Positions 7,104-16,428 of a DNA stretch of 64,000 bases are shown one piece after another. The notes beneath the pieces were generated by a model. That model was not told the DNA's origin. It did no database searches and worked only from the letters and a program-made list of their open reading frames with translations. The position numbers and the translations under genes are program-made. The DNA comes from Paractinoplanes deccanensis (lineage in GTDB: Bacteria; Actinomycetota; Actinomycetes; Mycobacteriales; Micromonosporaceae), in contig NZ_BOMI01000123.1 of the NCBI RefSeq assembly GCF_016862115.1, positions 21,502 to 85,501 on the forward strand, in the 5' to 3' direction. How positions within the stretch are numbered: the first letter of the stretch is position 1; every line of letters starts with the position of its first letter.

Positions 7104-8315
7104 CTAAGCCACCCTCCGTGGTATCGAGGCGCGGTCGATCGGCGGGGACGGCGGCCGGCCGGTGAGGGCGAGGCCGTCGGGCTGACGGAAGCTGAGCGCC
7201 TCGGCGTCGAGCGCGTCGTAGAGAAGGTCCAGGTCGAGCGTGCCGACGGGCGGGTAGACGCGCTCGCGCGGCGGTTCCTGGCCGGTGGCGAGGGCGCCCT
7301 GCTCGACCATGAAGTCGAGGATCGCCTGACGGACCGAGGGCAGCGTCACCGGCGAGTGGTAGAGGACGTTCAGCGCCTGCATGCGCATGCCCTGCACGTG
7401 CTCCTCACCCTTGTTGTCGTGGAAGTGCGGGTTACGGGTCTCGATCTGGAGCACCGGCACCGAGGTCGCCATCACGTCCGGGTCGGTGCTCTCCAGCACG
7501 CCGCCGAACTGCTCGAAGAGGTCGAGGTACTCGTACGGCTCGACGGCGAAGCCGCCGGCGAGCCGCAGCTTGAGGCCGAGGTCGAGGGTCATCGCGTGCT
7601 CGCCGGCGTTGCCGGTGGCGATCACCTCGGTGCCGAAGCCGGAGTACTCGGCGAGGAAGCGGTTGAGCCATTCGTTGGTGATCTGGGAGCTGCGGCCCCT
7701 GCGGCTGAAGAACAGCCGGCCGTCGCGCAGCTTCGGCTTGGAGTGCCAGGAGATCCGGACCATGGCGTACGGGGAGCCGGCCTGCGCCAGCCCGGCCGCG
7801 TAGACCTTGCAGTACTCGTGCACCGAGCCGGGCACGTAGTTGTCGGCGTCGACGTAGCCGATGTAGCGGCGCCCGGTCATCGCGGCGAGCGCCATGCCGA
7901 GCAGCATCGCCTCGCCCTTGCCGGCGCGCACGAGCCCGTCGTCGTCGATCAGCTCGGGCATGCCGGCCGCCTTCACGGCCGCGGCCACGCCGGGATCGCG
8001 CTGGTGCACGGTGATCGCCGAGCGGCCGGCGAGACGGCAGAATTGCTCGACCGTCTGGGCCTCGCTCTCGTAGCGGTCGACCGGCTGCCGGTCGCTGTTC
8101 GAGACCAGCACGATGAGGCAGTCGTGCGGAATTCCGGAAAGGACACCCTCGATGACGGAGCGTGTCTCATTCATGCACGGAACGACGACAACCATTTGCG
8201 ACTCGACCGCGCGCAGCGCCTCCGAGCTGCCGGAATCCAGCTCGATGACCCTCTGGAGCTCGTGGATCCGGACCGCCCCGAAACGCTCACTCCGGAAAGA
8301 ATCAGCCAGTCTCAT
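7104..8315 (-). CDS. mpgS: Mannosyl-3-phosphoglycerate synthase
   Basis: Glycosyltransferase family 55 enzyme that joins GDP-mannose to 3-phosphoglycerate, the first step of the two-step route to the compatible solute mannosylglycerate. The N-terminus (SERFGAVRIHELQRVIELDSG) and the sequence IPHDCLIVLVSNSDRQPV are typical of the family; the metal-binding motif is in YVDADNYVPG, and the acceptor-side block GTEVIATGNAGEHAM follows. 403 residues, the usual length. No phosphatase (mpgP) that would finish the pathway is adjacent, so the second step must be encoded elsewhere or be non-specific. The glucosyl-3-phosphoglycerate synthase family is a less likely alternative. Confidence 0.88.
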   Translation of the reverse strand: MRLADSFRSERFGAVRIHELQRVIELDSGSSEALRAVESQMVVVVPCMNETRSVIEGVLSGIPHDCLIVLVSNSDRQPVDRYESEAQTVEQFCRLAGRSAITVHQRDPGVAAAVKAAGMPELIDDDGLVRAGKGEAMLLGMALAAMTGRRYIGYVDADNYVPGSVHEYCKVYAAGLAQAGSPYAMVRISWHSKPKLRDGRLFFSRRGRSSQITNEWLNRFLAEYSGFGTEVIATGNAGEHAMTLDLGLKLRLAGGFAVEPYEYLDLFEQFGGVLESTDPDVMATSVPVLQIETRNPHFHDNKGEEHVQGMRMQALNVLYHSPVTLPSVRQAILDFMVEQGALATGQEPPRERVYPPVGTLDLDLLYDALDAEALSFRQPDGLALTGRPPSPPIDRASIPRRVA

Positions 8316-8394
8316 GTCGCGAGGCTACCTGCGGAAATCCACTCCTACATGGCCCCACGTAAATGCCGCGTAACAGAGCTGTTTCGACAATGAA

Positions 8395-8426
8395 AATGCC
8401 CGGCCCGGGAAATAGGGCCGGGCATT
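8395..8426 (-). terminator. Rho-independent terminator of ilvC
   Basis: A perfect 12-bp stem, AATGCCCGGCCC with GGGCCGGGCATT, around an 8-nt loop; on the minus strand it is followed by TTTTC. It lies 12 bp past the ilvC stop and so ends the ilvBNC transcript. Confidence 0.85.
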
Positions 8427-8437
8427 CAGGACGAGAA

Positions 8438-9451
<1,014 letters not shown>

Positions 9452-9471
9452 GACATTCCTTCTTGGTGTGA

Positions 9472-9987
9472 TCACGCGGCTCGGAGGGCCGGGCCGGTGG
9501 TGATGGAGCGGGAGCCGCGGCCGATGGCCACGAGCCCGGACTGGACCATTTCCTTGATGCCGTACGGCTCGAGGTCGCGCAGCAACGCGTCCAGCTTGTC
9601 GGGGTTGCCCGTGGCCTCGATCGTGAGGGTGTCCGGAGCGACGTCGATCACCCTGGCCCGGAACAGCTCGACCGTCTCGAGCACCTGGCTGCGCTGCGCA
9701 CGGTCGGCGCGCACCTTGACCAGCAGGAGCTCGCGCTGGACCGACTGCTGCGGGTCCAGCTCCACGATCTTCAGGACGTTCACCAGCTTGTTGAGCTGCT
9801 TGGTCACCTGCTCCAGGGGTGAGGAGTCGGCGTTGACCACGATCGTGATGCGGGAGACGTCCGGGTTCTCCGTCTCGCCCACCGCCAGGGAGTCGATGTT
9901 GAAACCGCGCCGGGAGAAGAGGCCACTCACCCGAGCGAGCACGCTCGGCTTGTTCTCGACCAGCACGGACAGGGTGTGCTTGTTCAT
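9472..9987 (-). CDS. ilvN: Acetolactate synthase small (regulatory) subunit
   Basis: 171-residue regulatory subunit that binds valine through its N-terminal ACT domain (HTLSVLVENKPSVLARVSGLFSRRG, written here only as family evidence: key residues 4-27) and stimulates the catalytic subunit. The C-terminal ACT-like half contains ELLLVKVRAD and the conserved end region GIKEMVQSGLVAIGRG. Its ATG overlaps the ilvB stop codon (ATGA at 9984-9987), a translational coupling that fits stoichiometric expression. Confidence 0.96.
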   Translation of the reverse strand: MNKHTLSVLVENKPSVLARVSGLFSRRGFNIDSLAVGETENPDVSRITIVVNADSSPLEQVTKQLNKLVNVLKIVELDPQQSVQRELLLVKVRADRAQRSQVLETVELFRARVIDVAPDTLTIEATGNPDKLDALLRDLEPYGIKEMVQSGLVAIGRGSRSITTGPALRAA

Positions 9988-11816
9988 GCGAGGCCGTCCT
10001 CGTCGAAGTCGGGACGAAGGTCCCGGGCGAACAGGATTTCGTCGTTGCTCGTGCCGGCCGGGACCATGGGCCACACCATCGCGTCCTTGCCGACCGTGAA
10101 GTCGATGACCACCGGGGCGTCGTTGATCTCCATGGCCTGCTTGATGATCTTGTCGACGTCGTCCTTCGACTCGCACCGCAGGCCGATGCAGCCCAGCGCC
10201 TCGGCCAGCTTCACGAAGTCCGGGATCCGGTGCTTGTGGGTGCCGAGCTCGGTGTTGGAGTAGCGGCCGTCGTAGAACAGGGTCTGCCACTGCCGGACCA
10301 TGCCCAGGTTGCCGTTGTTGATGACGGCGATCTTGACCGGGATGCCCTCCAGGGCGCAGGTCGCGAGCTCCTGGTTGGTCATCTGGAAGCAGCCGTCGCC
10401 GTCGATCGCCCAGACCTGGGTGTCCGGCTTGCCGACCTTGGCGCCCATCGCGGCCGGGACCGCGTAGCCCATGGTGCCGGCGCCGCCGGAGTTGAGCCAC
10501 GTGCCGGGCTTCTCGTACTTGATGAACTGCGAGGCCCACATCTGGTGCTGGCCGACGCCGGCCACGTAGATCGCCTCGGGGCCGACGAGCTCGCCGATCC
10601 GCTCGATCACGTACTGCGGGGCGAGCGAGCCGTCGTCCGGCTCCTCGTAGCCCAGCGGGTAGCGCTCGCGCAGGTCGTTGAGGGTGGCCCACCACGACTC
10701 GTACCGCCCGGCGCCGTCGGCCGACGCGGAGACCGCGGCGATCAGCTCGTCGATCACGTGCCGCGCGTCGCCGACAATCGGCACGTCCGCGTGGCGGTTC
10801 TTGCCGATCTCGGCCGGGTCGATGTCGGCGTGCACGACCTTGGCGTCCGGCGCGAACGACTCGAGCGCGCCGGTGACCCGGTCGTCGAAGCGCGCGCCCA
10901 GGGCGATCAGCAGGTCGGCCTTCTGCAGGCCGTACACCGCCGGGACCGTGCCGTGCATGCCGGGCATGCCCAGGTGCTGCGGGTGCGAGTCGGGGAACGC
11001 GCCCAGCGCCATCAGCGTGGTGACGACCGGGATGCCGGTCTGCTCGGCCAGCTTGCGCAGCCCGTCGGTGGCGCCGGCCTTGAGCACGCCGCCACCCACG
11101 TACAGGATCGGGCGCTTGGCGGCGGCGATCAGCCGGGCCGCCTCGCGGATCTGCTTGCCGTGCGGGTGCAGCGTGGGGCGGTAGCCGGGCAGGTCGAGCG
11201 CGGGCGGCCAGGCGAAGGTGGTCTGCGCCTGGAGCACGTCCTTGGGGATGTCGACGAGGACCGGGCCGGGACGGCCGGTCGCCGCCAGGTGGAACGCCTC
11301 GGCGAGGATGCGCGGGATCTCCTCGGCCGTCTGCACGAGGAAGTTGTGCTTGGTGATCGGCAGGGTGATGCCCTGGATGTCCGCCTCCTGGAAGGCGTCG
11401 GTGCCGATGTACGGCCGGCCGACCTGCCCGGTGATCGCGACGATCGGCACCGAGTCCATGTAGGCGTCGGCGATCGGCGTCACCAGGTTGGTCGCGCCCG
11501 GCCCGCTGGTCGCGATGCAGACGCCGACCTTGCCGGTGGCCTGCGCGTATCCCGTGGCGGCGTGCCCGGCGCCCTGCTCGTGGCGCACCAGGATGTGCCG
11601 GACCTTCGAGTCGTAGAGCGGGTCGTACGCCGGGAGGATCGCGCCGCCGGGGATGCCGAACGCGACCTCGACCCCGAGCGCCTCGAGCGACCGCACGAGC
11701 GACCCGGCGCCCGAGGTGGGGACCGGGGAGGCTACGGCCTGGGCGGAGGACGCGGCCGCCGCGACAGTGGCCGGGTTGGCTCGGTGGGCGAGAGTCTCAG
11801 GTGTGGGTCTCGTCAT
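9984..11816 (-). CDS. ilvB: Acetolactate synthase large (catalytic) subunit
   Basis: TPP-, FAD- and Mg-dependent condensation of two pyruvates, or pyruvate and 2-ketobutyrate, at the entry to Val/Leu/Ile synthesis. 610 residues. Catalytic glutamate E80 lies in VRHEQGAGHAATGYAQ; the FAD-binding middle domain contains GARFDDRVTG; the TPP motif is GDGCFQMTNQELATCALEG followed by NNGNLGMVRQW. The first 35 residues are an Ala/Ser/Pro-rich extension common in high-GC actinobacteria. First gene of ilvBNC, under the control of the attenuator-like leader at 11865-11967. Confidence 0.97.
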   Translation of the reverse strand: MTRPTPETLAHRANPATVAAAASSAQAVASPVPTSGAGSLVRSLEALGVEVAFGIPGGAILPAYDPLYDSKVRHILVRHEQGAGHAATGYAQATGKVGVCIATSGPGATNLVTPIADAYMDSVPIVAITGQVGRPYIGTDAFQEADIQGITLPITKHNFLVQTAEEIPRILAEAFHLAATGRPGPVLVDIPKDVLQAQTTFAWPPALDLPGYRPTLHPHGKQIREAARLIAAAKRPILYVGGGVLKAGATDGLRKLAEQTGIPVVTTLMALGAFPDSHPQHLGMPGMHGTVPAVYGLQKADLLIALGARFDDRVTGALESFAPDAKVVHADIDPAEIGKNRHADVPIVGDARHVIDELIAAVSASADGAGRYESWWATLNDLRERYPLGYEEPDDGSLAPQYVIERIGELVGPEAIYVAGVGQHQMWASQFIKYEKPGTWLNSGGAGTMGYAVPAAMGAKVGKPDTQVWAIDGDGCFQMTNQELATCALEGIPVKIAVINNGNLGMVRQWQTLFYDGRYSNTELGTHKHRIPDFVKLAEALGCIGLRCESKDDVDKIIKQAMEINDAPVVIDFTVGKDAMVWPMVPAGTSNDEILFARDLRPDFDEDGLA

Positions 11817-11864
11817 GGCAACTCACAAACCTTTACGGGTCAGTCGGTCCGGTACTTGAGCAAC

Positions 11865-11898
11865 AAAAAAGGCCCTCGTGCGGGAAAGCACGGGACCT
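11865..11898 (-). terminator. Attenuator terminator hairpin upstream of ilvB
   Basis: On the minus strand AGGTCCCGTGC pairs with GCACGAGGGCCT (one bulged A) around TTTCCC and is followed by TTTTTT. It lies about 50 bp before the ilvB start, inside its own leader, which is the position of an attenuator rather than of a gene-end terminator. Confidence 0.8.
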
Positions 11899-11899
11899 G

Positions 11900-11937
11900 G
11901 CGCACTCTGGTCGGCAGCTCAGCCGACGGGAGTGCGC
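11900..11937 (-). promoter_or_regulatory. Long leader hairpin between leader peptide and terminator
   Basis: Outer arms GCGCACTC and GAGTGCGC and inner arms GTCGGC and GCCGAC form a 14-bp interrupted stem with a 6-nt loop. It starts directly after the stop codon of the leader peptide and ends 2 nt before the terminator stem, so a ribosome at the end of the peptide would touch it. Confidence 0.7.
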
Positions 11938-11967
11938 TCACATAAGTACTCGGGACGCGAAGCACAT
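11938..11967 (-). CDS. Candidate ilvB leader peptide (9 aa)
   Basis: A minus-strand ORF of nine codons, MCFASRVLM, with the ribosome-binding site AAGGTGG 6 nt before its ATG. It contains Val and Leu codons directly before the stop, which abuts the long hairpin. The order leader peptide, hairpin, terminator, ilvB is the classical attenuation layout for branched-chain operons. The number of control codons is small and I could not draw an unambiguous antiterminator, so the mechanism is inference. Confidence 0.5.
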   Translation of the reverse strand: MCFASRVLM

Positions 11968-12020
11968 GGGAACCACCTTCCCGCATCTCACGCGGTGAGT
12001 CAACTGATCCCACATTTTGA

Positions 12021-14363
12021 TCACTCGGTGGGCTCACCCGTTCGGGCGTCGAACGCGGGGTCGGTCGGCAGCAGGGCCCTGAGCTGCCGCATCCCGGGCC
12101 CGAGGGCCACCACCTGACTGCGCGCGGGCAGGTCCTTGGGCGGCGCCGGCTTGGGCGCGGGGAGGGTTCTTGTGCCCGTGCGCAAGGTCTGCAACTGCGC
12201 CTCGAGATGCTCGGCCGGCACGCCCCAGCCGAACAGCGAGCCCTGCCCGAGCCGGCAGCCCGCCTCCTCGACCACGGCCCGCTGCGCCGGGGTGCCGATG
12301 CCCTCGGCCAGCACCTCGAGCCCGAGCCGGTGCCCGATGCGCACGACGACGTCGACCAGGGGCGCGGCCGTGCCCGTGCGCGACTCGGGCTCCGCCACCA
12401 GCGCATGGTCGATCTTGAGGATGTCGACCGGCAGCGTGCGCAGCTGACCGAGCGACGAATAGCCCGCGCCGAAGTCGTCGAGCGCGATCCGCACACCGGT
12501 CGCGCGCAGCTCGGCGAGGCGGCTGATCAGCTCCTCCATGTCGGTGGCCACCGCGTGCTCGGTCACCTCGAGCACCAGCCGCTGCGCCGGGACGCCGTGC
12601 TCGGCCAGCACGTCGGCGACCTGCCCGGCGTAGTCGACGGCGTGCAGCTCCTTGGGCGACAGGTTGACCGAGACCCAGACGTCGTGCCCCCGCGACAGCC
12701 AGTCGGCGAGCTGCACGCAGGCCTGTTCGAGCACCCAGGCGCCGATCCGGTTGATCAGGCCGGACTCCTCGGCGACCGGGATGAACTCGTCGGGGCGCAC
12801 CGCGCCGAGCGTGGGATGGTGCCAGCGCAGCAGCGCCTCGGCGCCGACCGGGCGCATCGACGGCAGCGCCACCACCGGCTGGAAGACCAGGCGCAGCTGG
12901 TCGCGGTCGATGGCGTGGCGCAGCTCGCTCTCGAGCGTGCCGCGGCGGCGCAGCAGCTCGTCGTAGCGGGCCTGGTAGCGCTCCACCCGGTTCTTGCCGC
13001 GCTGCTTCGCGTAGCGCAGGGCGAGGTCGGCGTCGCGGATCAGCTCGCCGGTGTCGGCCACGCCGATGCTCGCCGACAGGAAGACCGAACCGCCGTCCAC
13101 CTCGTACGGCTCGCAGAGCACGGCGAGCAGCCGGTGGGCGGTCAGCATCGCCTCGTCGGCCGTGCCGCGCATGAGCACCGCGAACTCGTCGCCGCCGAGC
13201 CGGGCCGCCACGTCGCCGTCGAGCAGGTTGCGGCGCAGGCGCTCGCCCACCTCGACCAGCACCGCGTCGCCCACGTCGTGGCCGCGCATGTCGTTGACCG
13301 TCTTGAAGCCGTCGAGGTCGATGCCGACCAGCACCTGGGGCTCCTCGGCGGCGGCGAGCGCCTCGCGCAGGCCGCGGCGGTTGGCCAGCCCGGTGAGCGG
13401 GTCGGTGTGCGCGAGCTCGCGGAAGTGGGCCTCGCGCTCGCGCAGCTCGAGCGTGTAGTGGCGTACGTCCCGAAGGGCCAGCCATTGCCGCCCGACCAGG
13501 GCCAGCCCCACGACGCAGATGCCGAGGTAACCGTAGAGGTCGAGGGTGCCGCCCCGGGCGAGGTGATAGCCGAGCGCGGACACGCCGGCCACGATCGGCA
13601 CGACCGCGAAGGCCGGGTTGCTGCGGTCGGGCACGTCGCCGACCACCTCGACCGGCCGGTCGGCCACCTCGACGGCGCGGGCGATCACGAAAAGGCCCGC
13701 CGGGAGCAGGAGGGCGCCGGCCAGCACCACGCCGTCCTGGTCCTGGCAGATGCCCGAGGCGATGGCGACGGCGGCGAAGGCGACGAACGTGACGCCGCTC
13801 GCCACCCGTACGGTGATCAGGCGGGGACGGTGCGCGTGCATCGCCAGGACGATGGTCAGGCCGAGCGAGGCGACGGCGAGGCCGGCCGGCACCACCACCG
13901 ACAGGCAGGCCATCGGCGTGGCGTCGCCCAGGACGCGGGTCGGCTCGACCAGCAGCACCCAGCCGACGAACCAGATCGCCGCCGCGACGACCAGCCCGTC
14001 GAGCAGGCGCCGGACGGCCACGCCCGGTGTCTCGGCGGCACCGGGCAGCACGGCCGTGCCGACGAGCAGCACGAGGACGCCGATGGCGGTGCCCGCGGCG
14101 ACCGCGGTGCCGAGGCTGATGCGCGGCGGCTGGGCCGTGGTGATCAGCACACTGATGACGCCGGCCAGGGCCGCGGCGGTGACGATCGCGCCGCCGGCGG
14201 CCAGCATCAGGTGGGCCCGGCGGGCGGCTCCCGTGTGCCGGCGGCCCGAATTGCCCAGCAATGCGACGGCCGGGACCGCGACCAGAAGGCCGAACAGCCC
14301 GGCCAGCTCCACGCCGGACGGTGATTGCACGGAGACACTATGCTCGATCTCCGTCGATTTCAC
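12021..14363 (-). CDS. Membrane GGDEF-EAL protein (cyclic-di-GMP turnover)
   Basis: 780 residues. Residues 1-295 carry about eight to nine hydrophobic segments (membrane sensor of no recognised type); a GGDEF domain follows with DPLTGLANRRG at 321-331 and the intact signature GGDEF at 390-394; then an EAL domain with GAEALLRW, NLSP, LEVTEH, ALDDFGAGYSSL, ILKIDH and AEGI, i.e. all recognisable catalytic positions. No RxxD inhibitory site precedes GGDEF. Either activity could dominate. The tail after the EAL domain is about 50 residues, Pro-rich. It lies between the ilvBNC leader and the divergent ilvD and is functionally unrelated to them as far as can be seen. Confidence 0.92.
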   Translation of the reverse strand: MKSTEIEHSVSVQSPSGVELAGLFGLLVAVPAVALLGNSGRRHTGAARRAHLMLAAGGAIVTAAALAGVISVLITTAQPPRISLGTAVAAGTAIGVLVLLVGTAVLPGAAETPGVAVRRLLDGLVVAAAIWFVGWVLLVEPTRVLGDATPMACLSVVVPAGLAVASLGLTIVLAMHAHRPRLITVRVASGVTFVAFAAVAIASGICQDQDGVVLAGALLLPAGLFVIARAVEVADRPVEVVGDVPDRSNPAFAVVPIVAGVSALGYHLARGGTLDLYGYLGICVVGLALVGRQWLALRDVRHYTLELREREAHFRELAHTDPLTGLANRRGLREALAAAEEPQVLVGIDLDGFKTVNDMRGHDVGDAVLVEVGERLRRNLLDGDVAARLGGDEFAVLMRGTADEAMLTAHRLLAVLCEPYEVDGGSVFLSASIGVADTGELIRDADLALRYAKQRGKNRVERYQARYDELLRRRGTLESELRHAIDRDQLRLVFQPVVALPSMRPVGAEALLRWHHPTLGAVRPDEFIPVAEESGLINRIGAWVLEQACVQLADWLSRGHDVWVSVNLSPKELHAVDYAGQVADVLAEHGVPAQRLVLEVTEHAVATDMEELISRLAELRATGVRIALDDFGAGYSSLGQLRTLPVDILKIDHALVAEPESRTGTAAPLVDVVVRIGHRLGLEVLAEGIGTPAQRAVVEEAGCRLGQGSLFGWGVPAEHLEAQLQTLRTGTRTLPAPKPAPPKDLPARSQVVALGPGMRQLRALLPTDPAFDARTGEPTE

Positions 14364-14431
14364 GACCCCTCACGTCCCGATCCGTGGACTTCCGCGGTCG
14401 ATCACGTCCCGAGCAGTGGCACTATGAGGGG

Positions 14432-16279
14432 ATGCCTGACCTGCGTTCCCGGACCTCGACCCATGGTCGGACCATGGCCGGCGCGCGTGCCCTGTGGCGC
14501 GCCACCGGGATGACCGACGACGACTTCGGCAAGCCCATCGTGGCGATCGCCAACAGCTATACGCAGTTCGTACCGGGTCACGTGCATCTCAAGGACCTCG
14601 GCGGACTGGTCGCCGACTCCGTCAAGAAGGCCGGCGGTGTCGGTCGCGAGTTCAACACGATCGCGGTCGACGACGGCATCGCGATGGGCCACGGCGGCAT
14701 GCTCTACTCGCTGCCCAGCCGCGAGCTGATCGCCGACGCCGTCGAGTACATGGTCAACGCGCACTGCGCCGACGCCCTGGTCTGCATCTCGAACTGCGAC
14801 AAGATCACGCCGGGCATGCTGATCGCCGCGCTGCGGCTCAACATCCCGACCGTCTTCGTCTCGGGCGGCCCGATGGAGGCCGGCAAGACGGTCGCCATCG
14901 AGGGCATCGTTCACGAGAAGCTCGACCTGATCGACGCGATGAGCGCCAGCGCCAACGAGAAGGTGACCGACGCCCAGCTCGACACCATCGAGCGCTCGGC
15001 CTGCCCGACCTGCGGCTCCTGCTCCGGCATGTTCACCGCCAACTCGATGAACTGCCTGACCGAGGCGATCGGCCTGGCCCTGCCGGGCAACGGCTCGACG
15101 CTCGCGACCCACGCCTCCCGCAAGGCGCTCTTCGAGAAGGCCGGCGAGCTGATCGTCGACATCGCCAAGCAGTACTACGAGCAGAACGACGAGTCGGTCC
15201 TGCCGCGCGCCATCGCCAACCGGTCCGCGTTCGAGAACGCCGTGGCGCTCGACGTGGCGATGGGCGGCTCGACCAACACGGTGCTGCACCTGCTGGCCGC
15301 CGCCCGCGAGGCCGAGCTCGACTTCAGCGTGGCCGACATCGACGCGATCTCGCGCCGGGTGCCGTGCCTCTCCAAGGTCGCGCCCAACAGCGTGAAATAC
15401 CACATGGAGGACGTGCACCGCGCGGGCGGCATCCCGGCCCTGCTCGGCGAGCTGCACCGCGGCGGCGCCCTCAAGACCGACGTCCGCTCGGTGCACTCCC
15501 CCGACCTGACCACCTGGCTCGGCGAGTGGGACATCCGCGGCGACAGCCCGTCCGAGGCGGCGCTGGAGCTGTTCCACGCGGCTCCCGGCGGCGTGCGCAC
15601 CACGCAGCCGTTCAGCACGGAGAACCGCTGGGCGACGCTCGACACCGACGCCGAGAACGGCTGCATCCGCTCGATCGACCACGCCTACACCGTCGACGGC
15701 GGCCTGGCGATCCTCTTCGGCAACCTCGCGCCCGACGGCTGCGTCGTCAAGACCGCCGGCGTGGACGAGTCGCTGTGGAAGTTCACCGGCCCGGCCCGCG
15801 TCTACGAGTCGCAGGACGCGGCCGTCGAGGGCATCCTCGGCAAGGAGGTCGTCGAGGGCGACGTCGTGGTGATCCGCTACGAGGGCCCCAAGGGCGGCCC
15901 CGGCATGCAGGAGATGCTCTACCCGACGAGCTTCCTCAAGGGCCGCGGCCTCGGCAAGGCGTGCGCGCTGATCACCGACGGCCGCTTCTCCGGCGGCACG
16001 AGCGGGCTCTCCATCGGCCACGTCTCGCCCGAGGCGGCGGCCGGCGGCCTGATCGCGCTGGTCCGGACCGGCGACGAGATCACCATCGACATCCCGGGCC
16101 GCAGCATCACGCTCAACGTCCACGACGACGAGCTCGCCCAGCGCCGGCACGAGGAGGAGCGGCGCGCCAAGCCGTACACCCCGGTCGACCGGCAGCGCCC
16201 GGTCTCGGCCGCGCTGCGCGCCTACGCCTCCATGGCCACCAGCGCCAGCGACGGCGCGTACCGCCGCGTCCCGGAGTAG
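14432..16279 (+). CDS. ilvD: Dihydroxy-acid dehydratase
   Basis: Iron-sulfur enzyme that dehydrates the dihydroxy acids made by IlvC to 2-keto acids. 615 residues. Cluster ligands are in SNCDKITPGM and CPTCGSCSGMFTANSMNC; the C-terminal GRFSGGTSGLSIGHVSPEAA is typical. Start is the ATG at 14432 preceded by GAGGGG; the frame extends further upstream but without coding support. Transcribed away from the ilvBNC cluster, next to a GGDEF-EAL gene. A strong terminator-like hairpin follows at 16300-16330. Confidence 0.97.
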   Translation: MPDLRSRTSTHGRTMAGARALWRATGMTDDDFGKPIVAIANSYTQFVPGHVHLKDLGGLVADSVKKAGGVGREFNTIAVDDGIAMGHGGMLYSLPSRELIADAVEYMVNAHCADALVCISNCDKITPGMLIAALRLNIPTVFVSGGPMEAGKTVAIEGIVHEKLDLIDAMSASANEKVTDAQLDTIERSACPTCGSCSGMFTANSMNCLTEAIGLALPGNGSTLATHASRKALFEKAGELIVDIAKQYYEQNDESVLPRAIANRSAFENAVALDVAMGGSTNTVLHLLAAAREAELDFSVADIDAISRRVPCLSKVAPNSVKYHMEDVHRAGGIPALLGELHRGGALKTDVRSVHSPDLTTWLGEWDIRGDSPSEAALELFHAAPGGVRTTQPFSTENRWATLDTDAENGCIRSIDHAYTVDGGLAILFGNLAPDGCVVKTAGVDESLWKFTGPARVYESQDAAVEGILGKEVVEGDVVVIRYEGPKGGPGMQEMLYPTSFLKGRGLGKACALITDGRFSGGTSGLSIGHVSPEAAAGGLIALVRTGDEITIDIPGRSITLNVHDDELAQRRHEEERRAKPYTPVDRQRPVSAALRAYASMATSASDGAYRRVPE

Positions 16280-16299
16280 GAGCCGGAGAGCAGCACCCC

Positions 16300-16330
16300 G
16301 AGGCCTCGCACCGACCCGGTGCGGGGCCTC
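16300..16330 (+). terminator. Terminator hairpin downstream of ilvD
   Basis: GAGGCCTCGCACCG and CGGTGCGGGGCCTC form a 14-bp stem (one T-G pair) around ACC, 20 bp past the ilvD stop. There is no U-tract, which is common for high-GC terminators. Confidence 0.7.
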
Positions 16331-16428
16331 GGCCGTTCCCGGGGTCCGGTGTGACATGGGTAACGGCCGTTCATGGCCGGCGCGGCCATCTCGTCTCCTT
16401 CGCAGGCAGCAAGCGAACGGAGAAGCTC

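Noticed and set aside
9452..9475. Upstream in-frame start for ilvC
   Set aside because: The ATG at 9451 has the ribosome-binding site AAGGA and matches the family N-terminus.
16350..16356. TGTGACA before the epimerase as an ECF41 promoter
   Set aside because: It is the reverse complement of the TGTCACA element, and no CGTC lies at the required distance on either strand.
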